64,000 nt of DNA, from NCBI RefSeq assembly GCF_900116435.1, contig NZ_FPAZ01000005.1, positions 1 through 64,000 on the forward strand, written 5' to 3'. The translations under genes were made by a program, and so were the position numbers. The notes beneath the pieces were generated by a model, which was given only the letters and a program-made list of their open reading frames with translations, was not told the DNA's origin and did not search any database. Below are positions 55,308 to 64,000 of the stretch, one piece after another. Origin of the DNA: Pseudoalteromonas lipolytica. Lineage in GTDB: Bacteria; Pseudomonadota; Gammaproteobacteria; Enterobacterales; Alteromonadaceae. The stretch's first letter is position 1. The number at the start of each line of letters is the position of its first letter.

Positions 55308-57773
55308 ATGACAAAACAGGATCCCAATCTCAGTCGAGAACAAGAAAAGTACGAAAACCCAGTCCCTAGCCGTGAGTTTATACTTACTCACTTAGAATCT
55401 CGCGCTAAACCAGCAAACTTCACACAACTTTGTGACGAATTACACGTGGATGACACTGAACGCCAAATTGCGTTTAAACGTCGTTTGCGCGCTATGGAGC
55501 GTGACGGTCAGTTGTATTTCAATAAATTTAAATGCTACGCGTTGATTGATGAATCAGGCCTTGTGAAAGGCAAAGTAGTTGGCCATCGTGATGGGTTCGG
55601 CTTTTTAGAAGTTGAAGGCGAAAATAAAGATTGGTTTATCGCAAAACACCAGATGAACATGGTGCTGCATGGCGACATTGTGCTTGCTAAAGGCAATCGC
55701 AAAGGCGGCAGTGGTAAATGCGACGCGCGTATCATTAAAGTGTTAACGAATGAGCGCGCCCCGATTGTTGGTCGTTATTTTGTTGAGCATGGCATTGCGG
55801 TGGTTGTTGCCGAAGACCCGCGAATCACGCAAGATATCATGATACTGCCTGGCAGTGAGAATGGCGCGCGTCATAATCAAATGGTGCAAGTTCAGATCAC
55901 GCAAAACCCAAGTCGTCACATGAATGCAGTGGGTAAAGTAACGGAAGTATTGGGTGAGCATTTAGCCCCCGGTATGGAAATTGAAGTAGCACTTCGAAAC
56001 CATGATATTCCGCATGTATGGCCTGAAGCCGTTGAAAAGCAAGTTGCCCATTTAGGTGAATTTGTTGATGAGCAAGCAAAGCAAGGCCGAGTCGATTTAC
56101 GTGATTTACCATTAGTAACAATTGATGGTGAAGATGCACGAGACTTTGATGACGCCGTTTACTGTGAGCGAAAACCATCAGGTGGTTGGCGTTTATGGGT
56201 CGCGATTGCTGATGTATCACATTATGTTGGTATGAACACGCCACTGAATAAAGAAGCGATAGAACGCGGTAATTCAGTGTACTTTCCTGAGCAAGTGATC
56301 CCCATGTTGCCGAAGGTGTTGTCAAATGGTTTGTGTTCATTAAACCCCAATGTTGATCGCTTATGTATGGTTGCCGAGATGACCGTATCTGAGCAGGGCA
56401 CCTTAGAGAATTATAAGTTTTACGAAGCGGTGATGAATTCACATGCCCGTTTTACTTACACTAAAGTGCATGCAATTTTGCAAGGTGATGAAAGGCTGTG
56501 CGAAGAATACGCGCCAATGGTGCCGCATTTAACTGATTTACATCAAATGTACATGGCACTGAAAGCAGCTCGCCAAGAGCGTGGTGCAATTGAGTTTGAA
56601 ACGCTAGAAACGCGTTTTGTGTTTGATGCTCACCGAAAAATTGAATCAATCGTCCCTGTGGTGCGTAATGATGCGCATAAGCTCATTGAAGAATGCATGA
56701 TTTTGGCGAATGTATCGGCAGCTCGTTTATTAGAAAAACATGAGGCCAGTGCACTTTATCGTGTGCATGATGAACCTGATGCTGAAAAGCTTGGTTTTTT
56801 CAGAAACTTTTTATCTGAACTGGGCATTGAGTCAACATTGTCAGATGAGCCGACACCAAAAGAAATAACACAGGTACTTGCAAAACTAGGTGACCGTCCT
56901 GAAGCCGAGTTAATTCAAACCATGTTATTACGTTCGATGAAACAGGCTGTGTATCAACCAGACAACATTGGGCACTTTGGTTTGGCGTTACCTGCTTACG
57001 CGCATTTTACATCGCCAATTCGCCGTTACCCTGATTTAGTTGTGCACCGTGCGATTAAAGCTGTTTTAAAAGCACAAGGCCAACAAACGTCGGGCGAGTA
57101 TGCTTACAGTAATGATGAAGTTGATATTTTAGGCGAGCAATGTTCAACCACTGAACGTCGCGCAGATGATGCGACCCGTGAAGTCGCCGATTGGCTTAAA
57201 TGTGAGTTTATGCAAGACCATGTTGGCGATGAATTTGGCGGGGTTATTTCATCGGTCACTAACTTTGGTTTATTTGTTCGCATAGACGACTTACAAATAG
57301 ATGGCATGATCCACGTAACGAATCTTGGCAATGAATACTTCCATTATGACAATGCAAAACACTGTCTTATTGGTGAGCAAACTCATACGATTCATCGCTT
57401 AGGCGATAAAGTGACGGTTCAGGTATCGTCTGTCAGCTTAGATGAGCGTCGAATTAATTTAGTGTTTGCTGGTGATGTGCCGCAAGACCGCTATGCGCGA
57501 CGCCGTGCGCAAAGTGCACCTGCAAAACCGAGTATTCGTGCGCAGTTAAAAGCAGGGAAAATCCCTGGCAAAAAAGGGGAAGATAGTCGCTCAGACCCTA
57601 AATCTTCAGAGAAAGACAATGCAAAGCGTGGCAAGTCTTCTCATGCAAAAGGACGTAAAAAACCTAACAGCAAACAAGCGGATGTTGTAAAAGCAGGTAA
57701 GAAGAAGAGCAAGAAAAAAGCCACCAAAAAGGCAAAAAGACCGGGCAAGAACGCCCGAAAACGTACTAGCTGA
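55308..57773 (+). CDS. rnr: Exoribonuclease R
   Basis: This 821-residue RNase II-family enzyme has an N-terminal winged-helix domain (about 20-80), two cold-shock domains (about 85-230), an RNB catalytic domain with the acidic cluster TIDGEDARDFDDAV (271-284; Asp273, Asp279, Asp281 and Asp282), an S1 domain (about 640-725), and a very basic tail (Lys/Arg-rich, about 740-821) that helps unwind structured RNA. It degrades structured RNA from the 3' end. It is followed by rlmB at 14 bp, as in E. coli; nsrR does not precede it here. Confidence 0.97.
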   Translation: MTKQDPNLSREQEKYENPVPSREFILTHLESRAKPANFTQLCDELHVDDTERQIAFKRRLRAMERDGQLYFNKFKCYALIDESGLVKGKVVGHRDGFGFLEVEGENKDWFIAKHQMNMVLHGDIVLAKGNRKGGSGKCDARIIKVLTNERAPIVGRYFVEHGIAVVVAEDPRITQDIMILPGSENGARHNQMVQVQITQNPSRHMNAVGKVTEVLGEHLAPGMEIEVALRNHDIPHVWPEAVEKQVAHLGEFVDEQAKQGRVDLRDLPLVTIDGEDARDFDDAVYCERKPSGGWRLWVAIADVSHYVGMNTPLNKEAIERGNSVYFPEQVIPMLPKVLSNGLCSLNPNVDRLCMVAEMTVSEQGTLENYKFYEAVMNSHARFTYTKVHAILQGDERLCEEYAPMVPHLTDLHQMYMALKAARQERGAIEFETLETRFVFDAHRKIESIVPVVRNDAHKLIEECMILANVSAARLLEKHEASALYRVHDEPDAEKLGFFRNFLSELGIESTLSDEPTPKEITQVLAKLGDRPEAELIQTMLLRSMKQAVYQPDNIGHFGLALPAYAHFTSPIRRYPDLVVHRAIKAVLKAQGQQTSGEYAYSNDEVDILGEQCSTTERRADDATREVADWLKCEFMQDHVGDEFGGVISSVTNFGLFVRIDDLQIDGMIHVTNLGNEYFHYDNAKHCLIGEQTHTIHRLGDKVTVQVSSVSLDERRINLVFAGDVPQDRYARRRAQSAPAKPSIRAQLKAGKIPGKKGEDSRSDPKSSEKDNAKRGKSSHAKGRKKPNSKQADVVKAGKKKSKKKATKKAKRPGKNARKRTS

Positions 57774-57787
57774 GGAGCAAATAATAC

Positions 57788-58534
57788 GTGAGTAATGAAT
57801 TAATTTTTGGTTTTCACTCAGTTGAAGCTATTTTAGCAAAAGAGCCTGAGCGCTTTTTAGAAATTTATGCGCTAAAAGGGCGTGAAGATAAGCGTTTAAA
57901 CCCGATTATTGATGAAGCTCGTAAGTTCGGTATTTCAGTGCAATTTATGCAGCGCAAAGCACTTGATAACAAAGCCAATGGTGAACAGCACCAAGGGATC
58001 ATTGCTAACGTGAAAGCATCGCGAATGTACAATGAAAAAGATCTCGACGAAATCATTGCCCGCGAAGACACGCCTTTCTTGTTAGTGTTAGATGGCATAA
58101 CCGATCCGCATAATTTAGGTGCGTGTTTACGCAGTGCGGATGCAGCAGGCGTACACGCGATTATTGTGCCTAAAGATAAGTCTGCAAAGCTTAATGGCAC
58201 AGCACGTAAGGTAGCCTGTGGTGCCGCTGAAACAGTGCCTTTAGTACAAGTGACAAACCTTGCACGCACATTACGTGAAATTAAAGACGCAGGTGTGTGG
58301 GTTGTTGGCACAGCGGGTGAAACTGACACCGAATTATTTGATGCTAACTTAACAGGTCCAATGGCCATAGTGATGGGAGCCGAAGGTGACGGTATGCGTC
58401 GTCTAACTCGCGAGCACTGCGACCTACTCGTTAAAATACCCATGGCAGGCACGGTATCAAGTTTAAATGTATCGGTTGCGACCGGTATTTGCTTATTTGA
58501 GGTATTACGTCAGCGTAATGCGACGCAGCTTTAA
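57788..58534 (+). CDS. rlmB: 23S rRNA (guanosine2251-2'-O)-methyltransferase RlmB
   Basis: GTG at 57788 follows gaggagca. The 248-residue SPOUT methyltransferase has an N-terminal L30e-like domain (about 1-80), then the SpoU signature [13 protein letters not shown] (near 110-122), [12 protein letters not shown] (near 197-208) and [18 protein letters not shown] (near 219-236), which form the knotted SAM site. It methylates G2251 in the peptidyl-transferase region. It is in an operon with rnr and ends before a terminator. Confidence 0.96.
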   Translation: MSNELIFGFHSVEAILAKEPERFLEIYALKGREDKRLNPIIDEARKFGISVQFMQRKALDNKANGEQHQGIIANVKASRMYNEKDLDEIIAREDTPFLLVLDGITDPHNLGACLRSADAAGVHAIIVPKDKSAKLNGTARKVACGAAETVPLVQVTNLARTLREIKDAGVWVVGTAGETDTELFDANLTGPMAIVMGAEGDGMRRLTREHCDLLVKIPMAGTVSSLNVSVATGICLFEVLRQRNATQL

Positions 58535-58565
58535 TTTAAAGTGAAATAGAATTTCTATTTTGTTT

Positions 58566-58598
58566 AATAACCACTTCTTTTTGAGGTGGTTATTTTTT
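58566..58598 (+). terminator. Intrinsic terminator of rnr-rlmB
   Basis: aataaccacttc / gaggtggttatt form a 12-bp stem with one G-T pair and loop ttttt, followed by a T run; 31 bp after the rlmB stop. Confidence 0.85.
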
Positions 58599-58705
58599 AA
58601 GTAAGAAGAACAATATTCATACTGTCTATTAACCTCTGTATTTAATTTGGAGTTGTTTGTGTTAATATCCTGTTTATATTAAGAGATTAATTTAGAAGAG
58701 GAAGT

Positions 58706-60607
58706 ATGATTAAAGGAATAATAACGTTATTGTTATTGATGGCATTGGCTGTTAATGCAAAAACATCACCTTGGGATGAATATGCTACACTTCCAATCGT
58801 AGAGCAACCTAGCCTATCACCAAACGGCGAACTCATAGCCACACTTTATAATACTGATTCAGGACCAACAATAAGTGTTACTAAATTCCCTGAAATCAAT
58901 TTCAAAGTCCTTGCTCGTCTAAAAAAAGATAAAGATCGTGTCGACTTTATTCGTTGGTCTGGTAATCGCTACATTATCGTTTCAGCAAGTTATCCTGAAT
59001 ATGTAAATGGGCAGTTTTTAAGAGTTTCAAGGCTTTATTCTATAAATGTAGAGACTTCAGAGACTAAAGTGTTAACATCGCCGCGTTTTACTGATGAACG
59101 ATGGTACAGATACCAGTCATTTAACTTAGTGTCATCATTAAAAAATGAAACTGATTATGCACTCATTTCGACTTATGATAAGAATGATAGAGGCTATGTT
59201 GTTTATCGTGTTCATTTAGGTTCGTCTAAATTTGATAAAATTCAAAGTAATAAACATGAAATCGATAGTTGGTACGCTGATAGTCAAGGTGTTGTTAGAC
59301 TTGGGATATCAGTTGCAGAAAAAGATGATACATTTATGGCCTCCATTTGGTATCGAGCAAATAAAGAGTCTGAACTAAGCAAGATTCATTCTCAAATTTG
59401 GGGTGAAGATGACACATTTTCTATCGAAGCTTTATCAAATGATGGTACTAAGGCTTATGTGCTCTCTAATAGAGAGTTAGGGCGTGAAGCATTGTGGCTT
59501 TATGATATAGAATCTGGTGAGTTCGAAAAGTTACTTTTTAGTGACGATAAATACGATCTTGATAGTGGAATAACAAATAATGAAGGTGAGTTTATTGGTG
59601 TATCTTACTTCGATGATTATTACCAAACTCACTACTTTTCAGAAGAAGATGGAAAACAAGAGCAAATGGTAGCAAACCTTTTTAAAGGTAAGCAAGCTAC
59701 GATTAGCAGCCGAAGCCGAGATCATTCTAAGTTGTTAGTGTCAGTGTCTAATGATGTTGTGCCACCAACTTATTACTATTTTGATTTAAACACACAAAAA
59801 GGAGGGGTTTGGTTATCAAAGTACCCCTATTTGGTGAGAAAATCATTCGCGTCAGTACAAAATTATAGTTTCAAAGCAAGTGATGGTATGGAGATTACGG
59901 GGTATTTTACAAAGCCTAATAATGTTGAAAATCCGCCTCTTATTGTTATGCCGCACGGTGGACCACACAGTCGAGATTATAAGTATTTCAATAAAAAGCT
60001 TCAGTATTTGGTTGAGTTAGGATTCTCTGTGTTACAGATTAACTTTAGAGGATCAAGTGGCTTTGGAAGTGCGTTTGAAACAGCTGGTTATTTTCAGTGG
60101 GGAAAACGCATGCAACAAGATGTTTATGAGGCGATGGACTGGGTAATCCAGCAGGGCTTAGCTAAAAAAGATAATGCATGTATTTTTGGCGCTAGCTATG
60201 GTGGGTATGTTGCATTGACGGCTGCATTTCAACAGCCAGATCGTTTTAAGTGCGTGATTAGTATTTCAGGCGTGTCTGATCTTGAAACATTCGTTACTAA
60301 AACTGAAAGGCAAGGAAAATATTTAGGTAATATTGTTGATGTCAAAGATAGTGCCTCCATAAGTGCGTTAGCAGAGGTTTCTGCGATTAAAAAGATTAAT
60401 CATATTAAGGCTCCAATCTTGTTAATTCATGGTAATAACGACACACGTGTTAATTATCATCAGTCTAAAGATTTTTATGATAAAGCTAAAAAACACCTAG
60501 ATATAAAGTATGTTGAAATAGAAGATGGCACACATTACTTTGATGATCAAGAGAGTCAGGAGAAGCTATTCTCTGAAATAACGCCGTTTTTGAAAAAGCA
60601 CCTTTAA
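58706..60607 (+). CDS. Exported S9-family prolyl-oligopeptidase-like peptidase
   Basis: This 633-residue protein has a signal peptide (MIKGIITLLLLMALAVNA), an N-terminal beta-propeller (about 25-375) and a C-terminal alpha/beta-hydrolase domain. The catalytic triad is Ser497 (GASYGGY), Asp579 (HGNNDTRV) and His610 (DGTHYF); HGGPHSRD (417-424) is the oxyanion region. It resembles acylaminoacyl and dipeptidyl peptidases of family S9. The coding sequence is clearly more AT-rich than its neighbours and uses more AAA, GAT and TTA codons. That suggests later acquisition or a different expression level. Confidence 0.9.
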   Translation: MIKGIITLLLLMALAVNAKTSPWDEYATLPIVEQPSLSPNGELIATLYNTDSGPTISVTKFPEINFKVLARLKKDKDRVDFIRWSGNRYIIVSASYPEYVNGQFLRVSRLYSINVETSETKVLTSPRFTDERWYRYQSFNLVSSLKNETDYALISTYDKNDRGYVVYRVHLGSSKFDKIQSNKHEIDSWYADSQGVVRLGISVAEKDDTFMASIWYRANKESELSKIHSQIWGEDDTFSIEALSNDGTKAYVLSNRELGREALWLYDIESGEFEKLLFSDDKYDLDSGITNNEGEFIGVSYFDDYYQTHYFSEEDGKQEQMVANLFKGKQATISSRSRDHSKLLVSVSNDVVPPTYYYFDLNTQKGGVWLSKYPYLVRKSFASVQNYSFKASDGMEITGYFTKPNNVENPPLIVMPHGGPHSRDYKYFNKKLQYLVELGFSVLQINFRGSSGFGSAFETAGYFQWGKRMQQDVYEAMDWVIQQGLAKKDNACIFGASYGGYVALTAAFQQPDRFKCVISISGVSDLETFVTKTERQGKYLGNIVDVKDSASISALAEVSAIKKINHIKAPILLIHGNNDTRVNYHQSKDFYDKAKKHLDIKYVEIEDGTHYFDDQESQEKLFSEITPFLKKHL

Positions 60608-60633
60608 TAAAGCTTTGAAAAGTAAGTTAATAA

Positions 60634-60658
60634 AAAAGCCGATTTAATATCGGCTTTT
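60634..60658. terminator. Bidirectional terminator between convergent genes
   Basis: Perfect stem aaaagccgat / atcggctttt with a 5-base loop, between the S9 peptidase gene and ppaC (minus, ending at 60690). Confidence 0.88.
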
Positions 60659-60689
60659 ACTTATCTATATTCGGCACCGCGAATGACTA

Positions 60690-61616
60690 TTAGATTTTTG
60701 CGAATGCGTCTTGTAGTGGCGGTACAACTTGCTTTTTACGGCTTAAAACACCATCTAACCATACTTTGCCATTCTCAGATTTAACATCATATGCCGCTTC
60801 AATAACAGCAACGTCATCAGAGCTTATCAGCATTTGTGAGCCTTCTTTCATGATATCTGTTAATAGTAGTAATACTGAGTGACGGCCGCCTTCTTCTTTT
60901 AGCTTCACGATGTCAGCTTCAAGGTCTGCTTTGATCTCATCAAAAACAGCAAGGTCAATGACTTCTAGTTGACCAATACCGACTAGCTTGCCGTTCATGT
61001 TGAAGTCTTTAAAATCACGCATAACTAGGTCGCGAGCTGGCGTGCCTTCTACTGCAGATTTTACTTTGAACATTTCCATGCCAAGTTCTTTGAAATCTTC
61101 GATACCGGCAATGTCAGCAAGTGCTTCAACACACTTAATATCAGCAGTGGTGCATGTTGGTGATTTAAAGATAACGGTGTCGCTTAAAATAGCGCATAAC
61201 ATGATGCCTGCGATGTCTTTCGGGATTTCTACATTGTAAAAATCATACATCATTTTAATAATGGTATTTGAGCAACCCACTGGGCGAATCCAACACTCAA
61301 GAGGTGTTGATGATGTTAAGTCGCCTAATTTGTGGTGATCGACTACACCTACAACGCGTGCTTCGTCGATGTCATCAGGTGCTTGTGTTTTTTCTGTATG
61401 GTCAACGATATAAACGTCTTCACCTGCGTAGCTAAGTTTAAGCTCAGGTGCTTCGAAGCCAAATTTATCTAAGATAAATTGTGTTTCAGGTGATATTTCA
61501 CCTAAACGCGTTGGAATGGCCGGTTCATTGATTTGGTTTTTTAAGTAAGCAAGCGCAATTGCACCGCAAATTGAATCTGAATCAGGGATCTTATGGCCCA
61601 CTACATACATTGACAT
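60690..61616 (-). CDS. ppaC: Manganese-dependent inorganic pyrophosphatase (family II)
   Basis: This 308-residue DHH-superfamily enzyme has VVGHKIPDSDSICGAI (His8, Asp12, Asp14), VYIVDHTE, VGVVDHHKLGD (the DHH motif near residues 95-97), and the C-terminal DHHA2 SRKKQVVPPL (about 291-300). It hydrolyses pyrophosphate using Mn2+ or Co2+. It is a family II type, unlike the family I Ppa of E. coli. It is divergent from a small membrane protein gene over about 150 bp. Confidence 0.95.
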   Translation of the reverse strand: MSMYVVGHKIPDSDSICGAIALAYLKNQINEPAIPTRLGEISPETQFILDKFGFEAPELKLSYAGEDVYIVDHTEKTQAPDDIDEARVVGVVDHHKLGDLTSSTPLECWIRPVGCSNTIIKMMYDFYNVEIPKDIAGIMLCAILSDTVIFKSPTCTTADIKCVEALADIAGIEDFKELGMEMFKVKSAVEGTPARDLVMRDFKDFNMNGKLVGIGQLEVIDLAVFDEIKADLEADIVKLKEEGGRHSVLLLLTDIMKEGSQMLISSDDVAVIEAAYDVKSENGKVWLDGVLSRKKQVVPPLQDAFAKI

Positions 61617-61767
61617 TGACGGAACTCCTTTAAATTTGGCAGATATTTTAGCAAAGTCTCTACAGATTGATACATAACAGACATGAAATTTTGTTGATCA
61701 ATTACAACTGCCAATTAACCAGAATTTTAGTTACACTTTAACGTATTGAAAGTAGAGGAAGATACAC

Positions 61768-62277
61768 ATGCGATTGAGCAGAAAAGCGTGGAATAATGTG
61801 GTCATTATTTCAATGCTATTGATGATTTTTTTCTTCAATGGTTTACATAAAAAGCTCAATACTCAACCTGCAGAGGACGGCATGCACGCGCTGCTACCTG
61901 AACAAAGTTTTATTTTGGCGATGGCATTTCCCGAACTTAAAATTGAGCGAATTGGCACTTCTTGGCGTAGTCAAACCTTACAAGAAACAACATGGCACGG
62001 GGATGAACAAGTGTTAGAGCAATTAGTTGAGCTGTGGCAGCATCAACAGCTCAATCTTGCAAGTATACCTGTGAGTAAGCTTTCGAAGACATCAGCGAAC
62101 TATGTTGCTTCAGTGTGGTTAGCGGGTGAGCAATTACCTGCGGTGTATCAACTTTATACCATTGAAGGAAATTACTACCTACTCGATAAGCAGTTACAGC
62201 GTGTATTTGCGCTTGAACACGCCGATGCCACTCAGTTATTTCCGTTATATCCGTTTAAGAGAATGACAGATGCCTGA
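61768..62277 (+). CDS. Small membrane-anchored protein upstream of mutM, unknown function
   Basis: This 169-residue protein has one N-terminal membrane helix (NVVIISMLLMIFFFNGL, about 10-26) and a periplasmic domain rich in Leu and Gln (about 35-169) without Cys residues. The phrases SFILAMAFPELKIERIGTSWR and VAS-VWLAGEQLPAVYQLY look like a small beta-rich domain. I do not recognise a family. The stop overlaps the mutM start by 8 bases, so the two are probably co-translated. Nothing in it points to DNA repair. Confidence 0.7.
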   Translation: MRLSRKAWNNVVIISMLLMIFFFNGLHKKLNTQPAEDGMHALLPEQSFILAMAFPELKIERIGTSWRSQTLQETTWHGDEQVLEQLVELWQHQQLNLASIPVSKLSKTSANYVASVWLAGEQLPAVYQLYTIEGNYYLLDKQLQRVFALEHADATQLFPLYPFKRMTDA

Positions 62278-63079
62278 ATTACCAGAAGTTGAAGTAAGTC
62301 GGTTGGGGATTACTCCGCATGTGCTCGACCACGTAGTGACTAAAGTGAATATTCATAATGCCAGCATGCGCTGGCCAGTGCCTGATGATGTATATCAGTT
62401 ACAAGGTCTTAAAGTTACCTCGATTGAACGCAGAGCAAAGTATTTATTACTGGGTTGTGAGCGTGGAAGTGTCATATTACATTTGGGAATGTCAGGCAAT
62501 TTACGCGTTGTGAATGCCGATGAACCACTTAAAAAACATGACCATATCGAGTTTGTTTTAGAGTCTGGAAAAGCGCTTAGGCTAAATGATGCGCGCCGCT
62601 TTGGGGCATGTTTATGGCAAGCACCTGGCGAATGCCATACTTTACTGACCAAGCTAGGCCCAGAACCTCTTACTGATGATTTTTTTGCTGAGCGTGTATA
62701 CGAGCAATCAAGAAACAAGAAAGTACCGGTTAAGCAATTTATTATGGATAATGCCGTGGTTGTTGGTGTGGGGAATATCTACGCCAATGAGTCGCTATTT
62801 AAAGCGGGGATCCACCCCAAACGTGAAGCGGGAAAGGTATCCTTAAAACGTTATCAACAATTAGTGCCTATAATTAAAGACACACTAGCTGCGGCGATTA
62901 CTCAAGGCGGCACGACGTTAAAAGATTTTGCGCAAAGTGATGGTAAACCGGGTTATTTTGCTCAGCAATTATTGGTGTATGGCCGCAAAGGTGAGCCGTG
63001 CGTTACCTGTAAAGAGCCGTTAAAAGAAATTAGATTAGGCCAAAGAAGTACCGTGTTTTGTGCAAATTGCCAAAAATAA
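62270..63079 (+). CDS. mutM: Formamidopyrimidine-DNA glycosylase MutM (Fpg)
   Basis: This 269-residue repair enzyme has the catalytic Pro2-Glu3 N terminus (MPELPEVEVSR), Lys57 (RRAKYLL), the helix-two-turn-helix VVGVGNIYANE (about 164-174) and the C-terminal zinc finger (CVTCKEP...CANC, about 244-267). It removes 8-oxoguanine and formamidopyrimidines and cuts the abasic site. It overlaps the upstream small membrane protein gene by 8 bases and is followed by a terminator. Confidence 0.97.
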   Translation: MPELPEVEVSRLGITPHVLDHVVTKVNIHNASMRWPVPDDVYQLQGLKVTSIERRAKYLLLGCERGSVILHLGMSGNLRVVNADEPLKKHDHIEFVLESGKALRLNDARRFGACLWQAPGECHTLLTKLGPEPLTDDFFAERVYEQSRNKKVPVKQFIMDNAVVVGVGNIYANESLFKAGIHPKREAGKVSLKRYQQLVPIIKDTLAAAITQGGTTLKDFAQSDGKPGYFAQQLLVYGRKGEPCVTCKEPLKEIRLGQRSTVFCANCQK

Positions 63080-63100
63080 GCGTGTATTAATAAGGCAGTA

Positions 63101-63127
63101 AAAAGCACGCCCGTTGGCGTGCTTTTT
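63101..63127. terminator. Bidirectional terminator after mutM
   Basis: aaaagcacgcc / ggcgtgcttttt, loop cgtt, strong stem with T run; it also ends the minus-strand DUF3299 gene, whose stop is at 63130. Confidence 0.9.
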
Positions 63128-63129
63128 AA

Positions 63130-63618
63130 TTATAGCTCGAACGGGGCAACACCGACGGCTTTCATTTTATAGCCTACTTGGGCTATTTCACCGGACCAAG
63201 TCTCAGTGCTTATTACCCCTGTTACCACAATGGCATCATATAGGCTCTCGATTGGTACGCCACCTTTAATGGTTACATGAACAATTTGATTAGGCGGTGG
63301 AGGTGGTACATGAATACAAGCACCAAAATACGGCACAAGTAAAAACTCAGTAATTACCTCACTGTCCCCTTCAAGCGGGACGACAAAGCCCGGAAGGCTG
63401 ACTGATTGGCCATCAAGTTCTTTGACTACAGGAGCATCAAGGTCTGGTTGTACCCAGTTTTGCTCGCTGCCTTCATGGTTTGCTTGTGCTTGCGTGTCAA
63501 TTTGCACGTGCCCTTTAGGGATTAAATCTTCCCAGAAGATTTCCTTTGGTGGTCCAGCATAAGCCCCTGTGCATAGTAATAATGTCGCTAAGACTGCGAA
63601 CTTTTGAAAAAACTGCAT
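63130..63618 (-). CDS. DUF3299-domain exported protein
   Basis: This 162-residue protein has a signal peptide (MQFFQKFAVLATLLLCTGAYA). The DUF3299 domain follows, with LDGQSVSLPGFVVPLE, FLLVPYFGACIHVPPPPPNQIVHV (split by the Cys and His near 109-112) and ESLYDAIVVTGVIS. The single Cys/His cluster could bind metal, which is an inference. Such genes are often next to FtsX-like ABC permeases, and in Vibrio a comparable set is linked to zinc import (ZrgABCDE). It starts 8 bp after the permease stop, so it is in an operon with it. Confidence 0.85.
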   Translation of the reverse strand: MQFFQKFAVLATLLLCTGAYAGPPKEIFWEDLIPKGHVQIDTQAQANHEGSEQNWVQPDLDAPVVKELDGQSVSLPGFVVPLEGDSEVITEFLLVPYFGACIHVPPPPPNQIVHVTIKGGVPIESLYDAIVVTGVISTETWSGEIAQVGYKMKAVGVAPFEL

Positions 63619-63626
63619 AACATTCC

Positions 63627-64000
63627 TTAAATTTTAATACTCATACCATCTGCAAGTGAGTAGAAATACGCGCGGGTCGCAGGAATTAACCCAACAATAA
63701 AGCCTGCTGCTATTATCGCAGCTAATAGCATGAGTTCATAGGATGACAATAACGCTATATTTAGACTTATTCCTGCATGGCTTTGCAAGTAATCTGCGCT
63801 CAGTAGCATTAAGCCATAGAACAGTACAATGCCGAGCAGGCAACCTAACCCAGTGATGAGAATCGATTCAACACTGATCAAGGTGAATATATGCCACGGT
63901 CTCGCGCCAACAGAACGCAAAATTGCCAACTCTCTTCGGCGTTGGTTTAGGCTCGATAACAGGCTAGTTAGCATACCAAGTAAACTAATTAAGACCACGA
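63627..64000 (-). CDS. FtsX-like ABC transporter permease, C-terminal part (cut by window edge)
   Basis: The 124 visible codons end in an FtsX/MacB-type permease domain: three membrane helices and the segments LLSSLNQRRRELAILRSVGARPWHIFTL (in pieces), ILITGLGCLLGIVLFYGLML and LMLLAAIIAAGFIVGLIPATRAYFYSLADG. The RRRELAILRSVGA pattern is typical of the LolE/MacB group. The gene begins beyond the window edge. It is followed by the DUF3299 gene at 8 bp, and an ATPase gene is expected upstream. Confidence 0.85.
   Translation of the reverse strand, partial: VVLISLLGMLTSLLSSLNQRRRELAILRSVGARPWHIFTLISVESILITGLGCLLGIVLFYGLMLLSADYLQSHAGISLNIALLSSYELMLLAAIIAAGFIVGLIPATRAYFYSLADGMSIKI

Noticed and set aside
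57865..58452. 195-residue minus-strand frame opposite rlmB
   Set aside because: Antisense shadow of a clear methyltransferase gene, with low-complexity Ser/Pro-rich sequence.

Overview
The window reads as chromosomal DNA of a marine gammaproteobacterium of the order Alteromonadales, most likely Pseudoalteromonas or a close relative. This is inferred from the gene complement and order (a lpoA-yraN-diaA-dolP block divergent from rsmI-rnpB, a full gammaproteobacterial dcw cluster, rnr-rlmB, many secreted peptidases), the moderately AT-rich composition and the protein sequences. No rRNA gene is present to confirm it. No tRNA, CRISPR array, prophage or recognisable defence island was seen.

Layout. 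1-336: end of an IS4-family insertion sequence that runs off the left edge. 380-3839 (minus): dolP, diaA, yraN and lpoA, for outer-membrane and peptidoglycan upkeep and replication timing, divergent from rsmI and the RNase P RNA (3901-5165). 5352-14495: ydcH-like gene, a large secreted M14 peptidase, a 183-bp MITE, a Tat-exported GH109-type glycosidase, an MscS channel, a YihY/BrkB membrane protein, pirin and a glutathionyl-hydroquinone reductase. 14524-16245 (minus): an AAA-type NTPase and a yqjD-yqjE-yqjK-like membrane operon.

16246-34492: the dcw cluster mraZ-rsmH-ftsL-ftsI-murE-murF-mraY-murD-ftsW-murG-murC-ddl-ftsQ-ftsA-ftsZ-lpxC. Almost all junctions overlap by 1-8 bases, so the genes are probably translationally coupled. 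The cluster begins at a strong promoter with 10-bp-phased MraZ-type boxes. lpxC has its own promoter and ends at a strong terminator. Together these genes make lipid II from UDP-MurNAc, flip or polymerise and cross-link it at the septum, and build the Z ring; lpxC commits carbon to lipid A.

34518-34699: a foldback repeat element. 34717-43931: nucleotide house-cleaning (yjjG, yjjX), PrkB-like kinase, two unknown genes, an exported M1 aminopeptidase, a tyrosine-recombinase-like gene lacking catalytic residues, DUF2750, GST, parvulin and glutathione peroxidase genes. 44007-47727: acetyltransferase and a soluble sensor kinase/response regulator pair. 47763-51840 (minus): queG, an MCP, GDPD and an EamA transporter. 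51927-55126 (minus): a three-gene membrane operon (DUF350, an unknown membrane protein, a membrane-embedded spermidine-synthase-like enzyme). 55308-64000: rnr-rlmB, an AT-rich S9 peptidase gene, Mn-dependent pyrophosphatase, a small membrane protein with mutM, and a DUF3299 plus FtsX-like permease pair cut by the right edge.

The most notable signals are: an IS4-family element and a MITE with the same 18-bp end, each sitting in the loop of an intrinsic terminator; the DUF350/spermidine-synthase operon; the catalytically dead integrase-like gene; and two oppositely oriented MraZ-box arrays around the dcw promoter.
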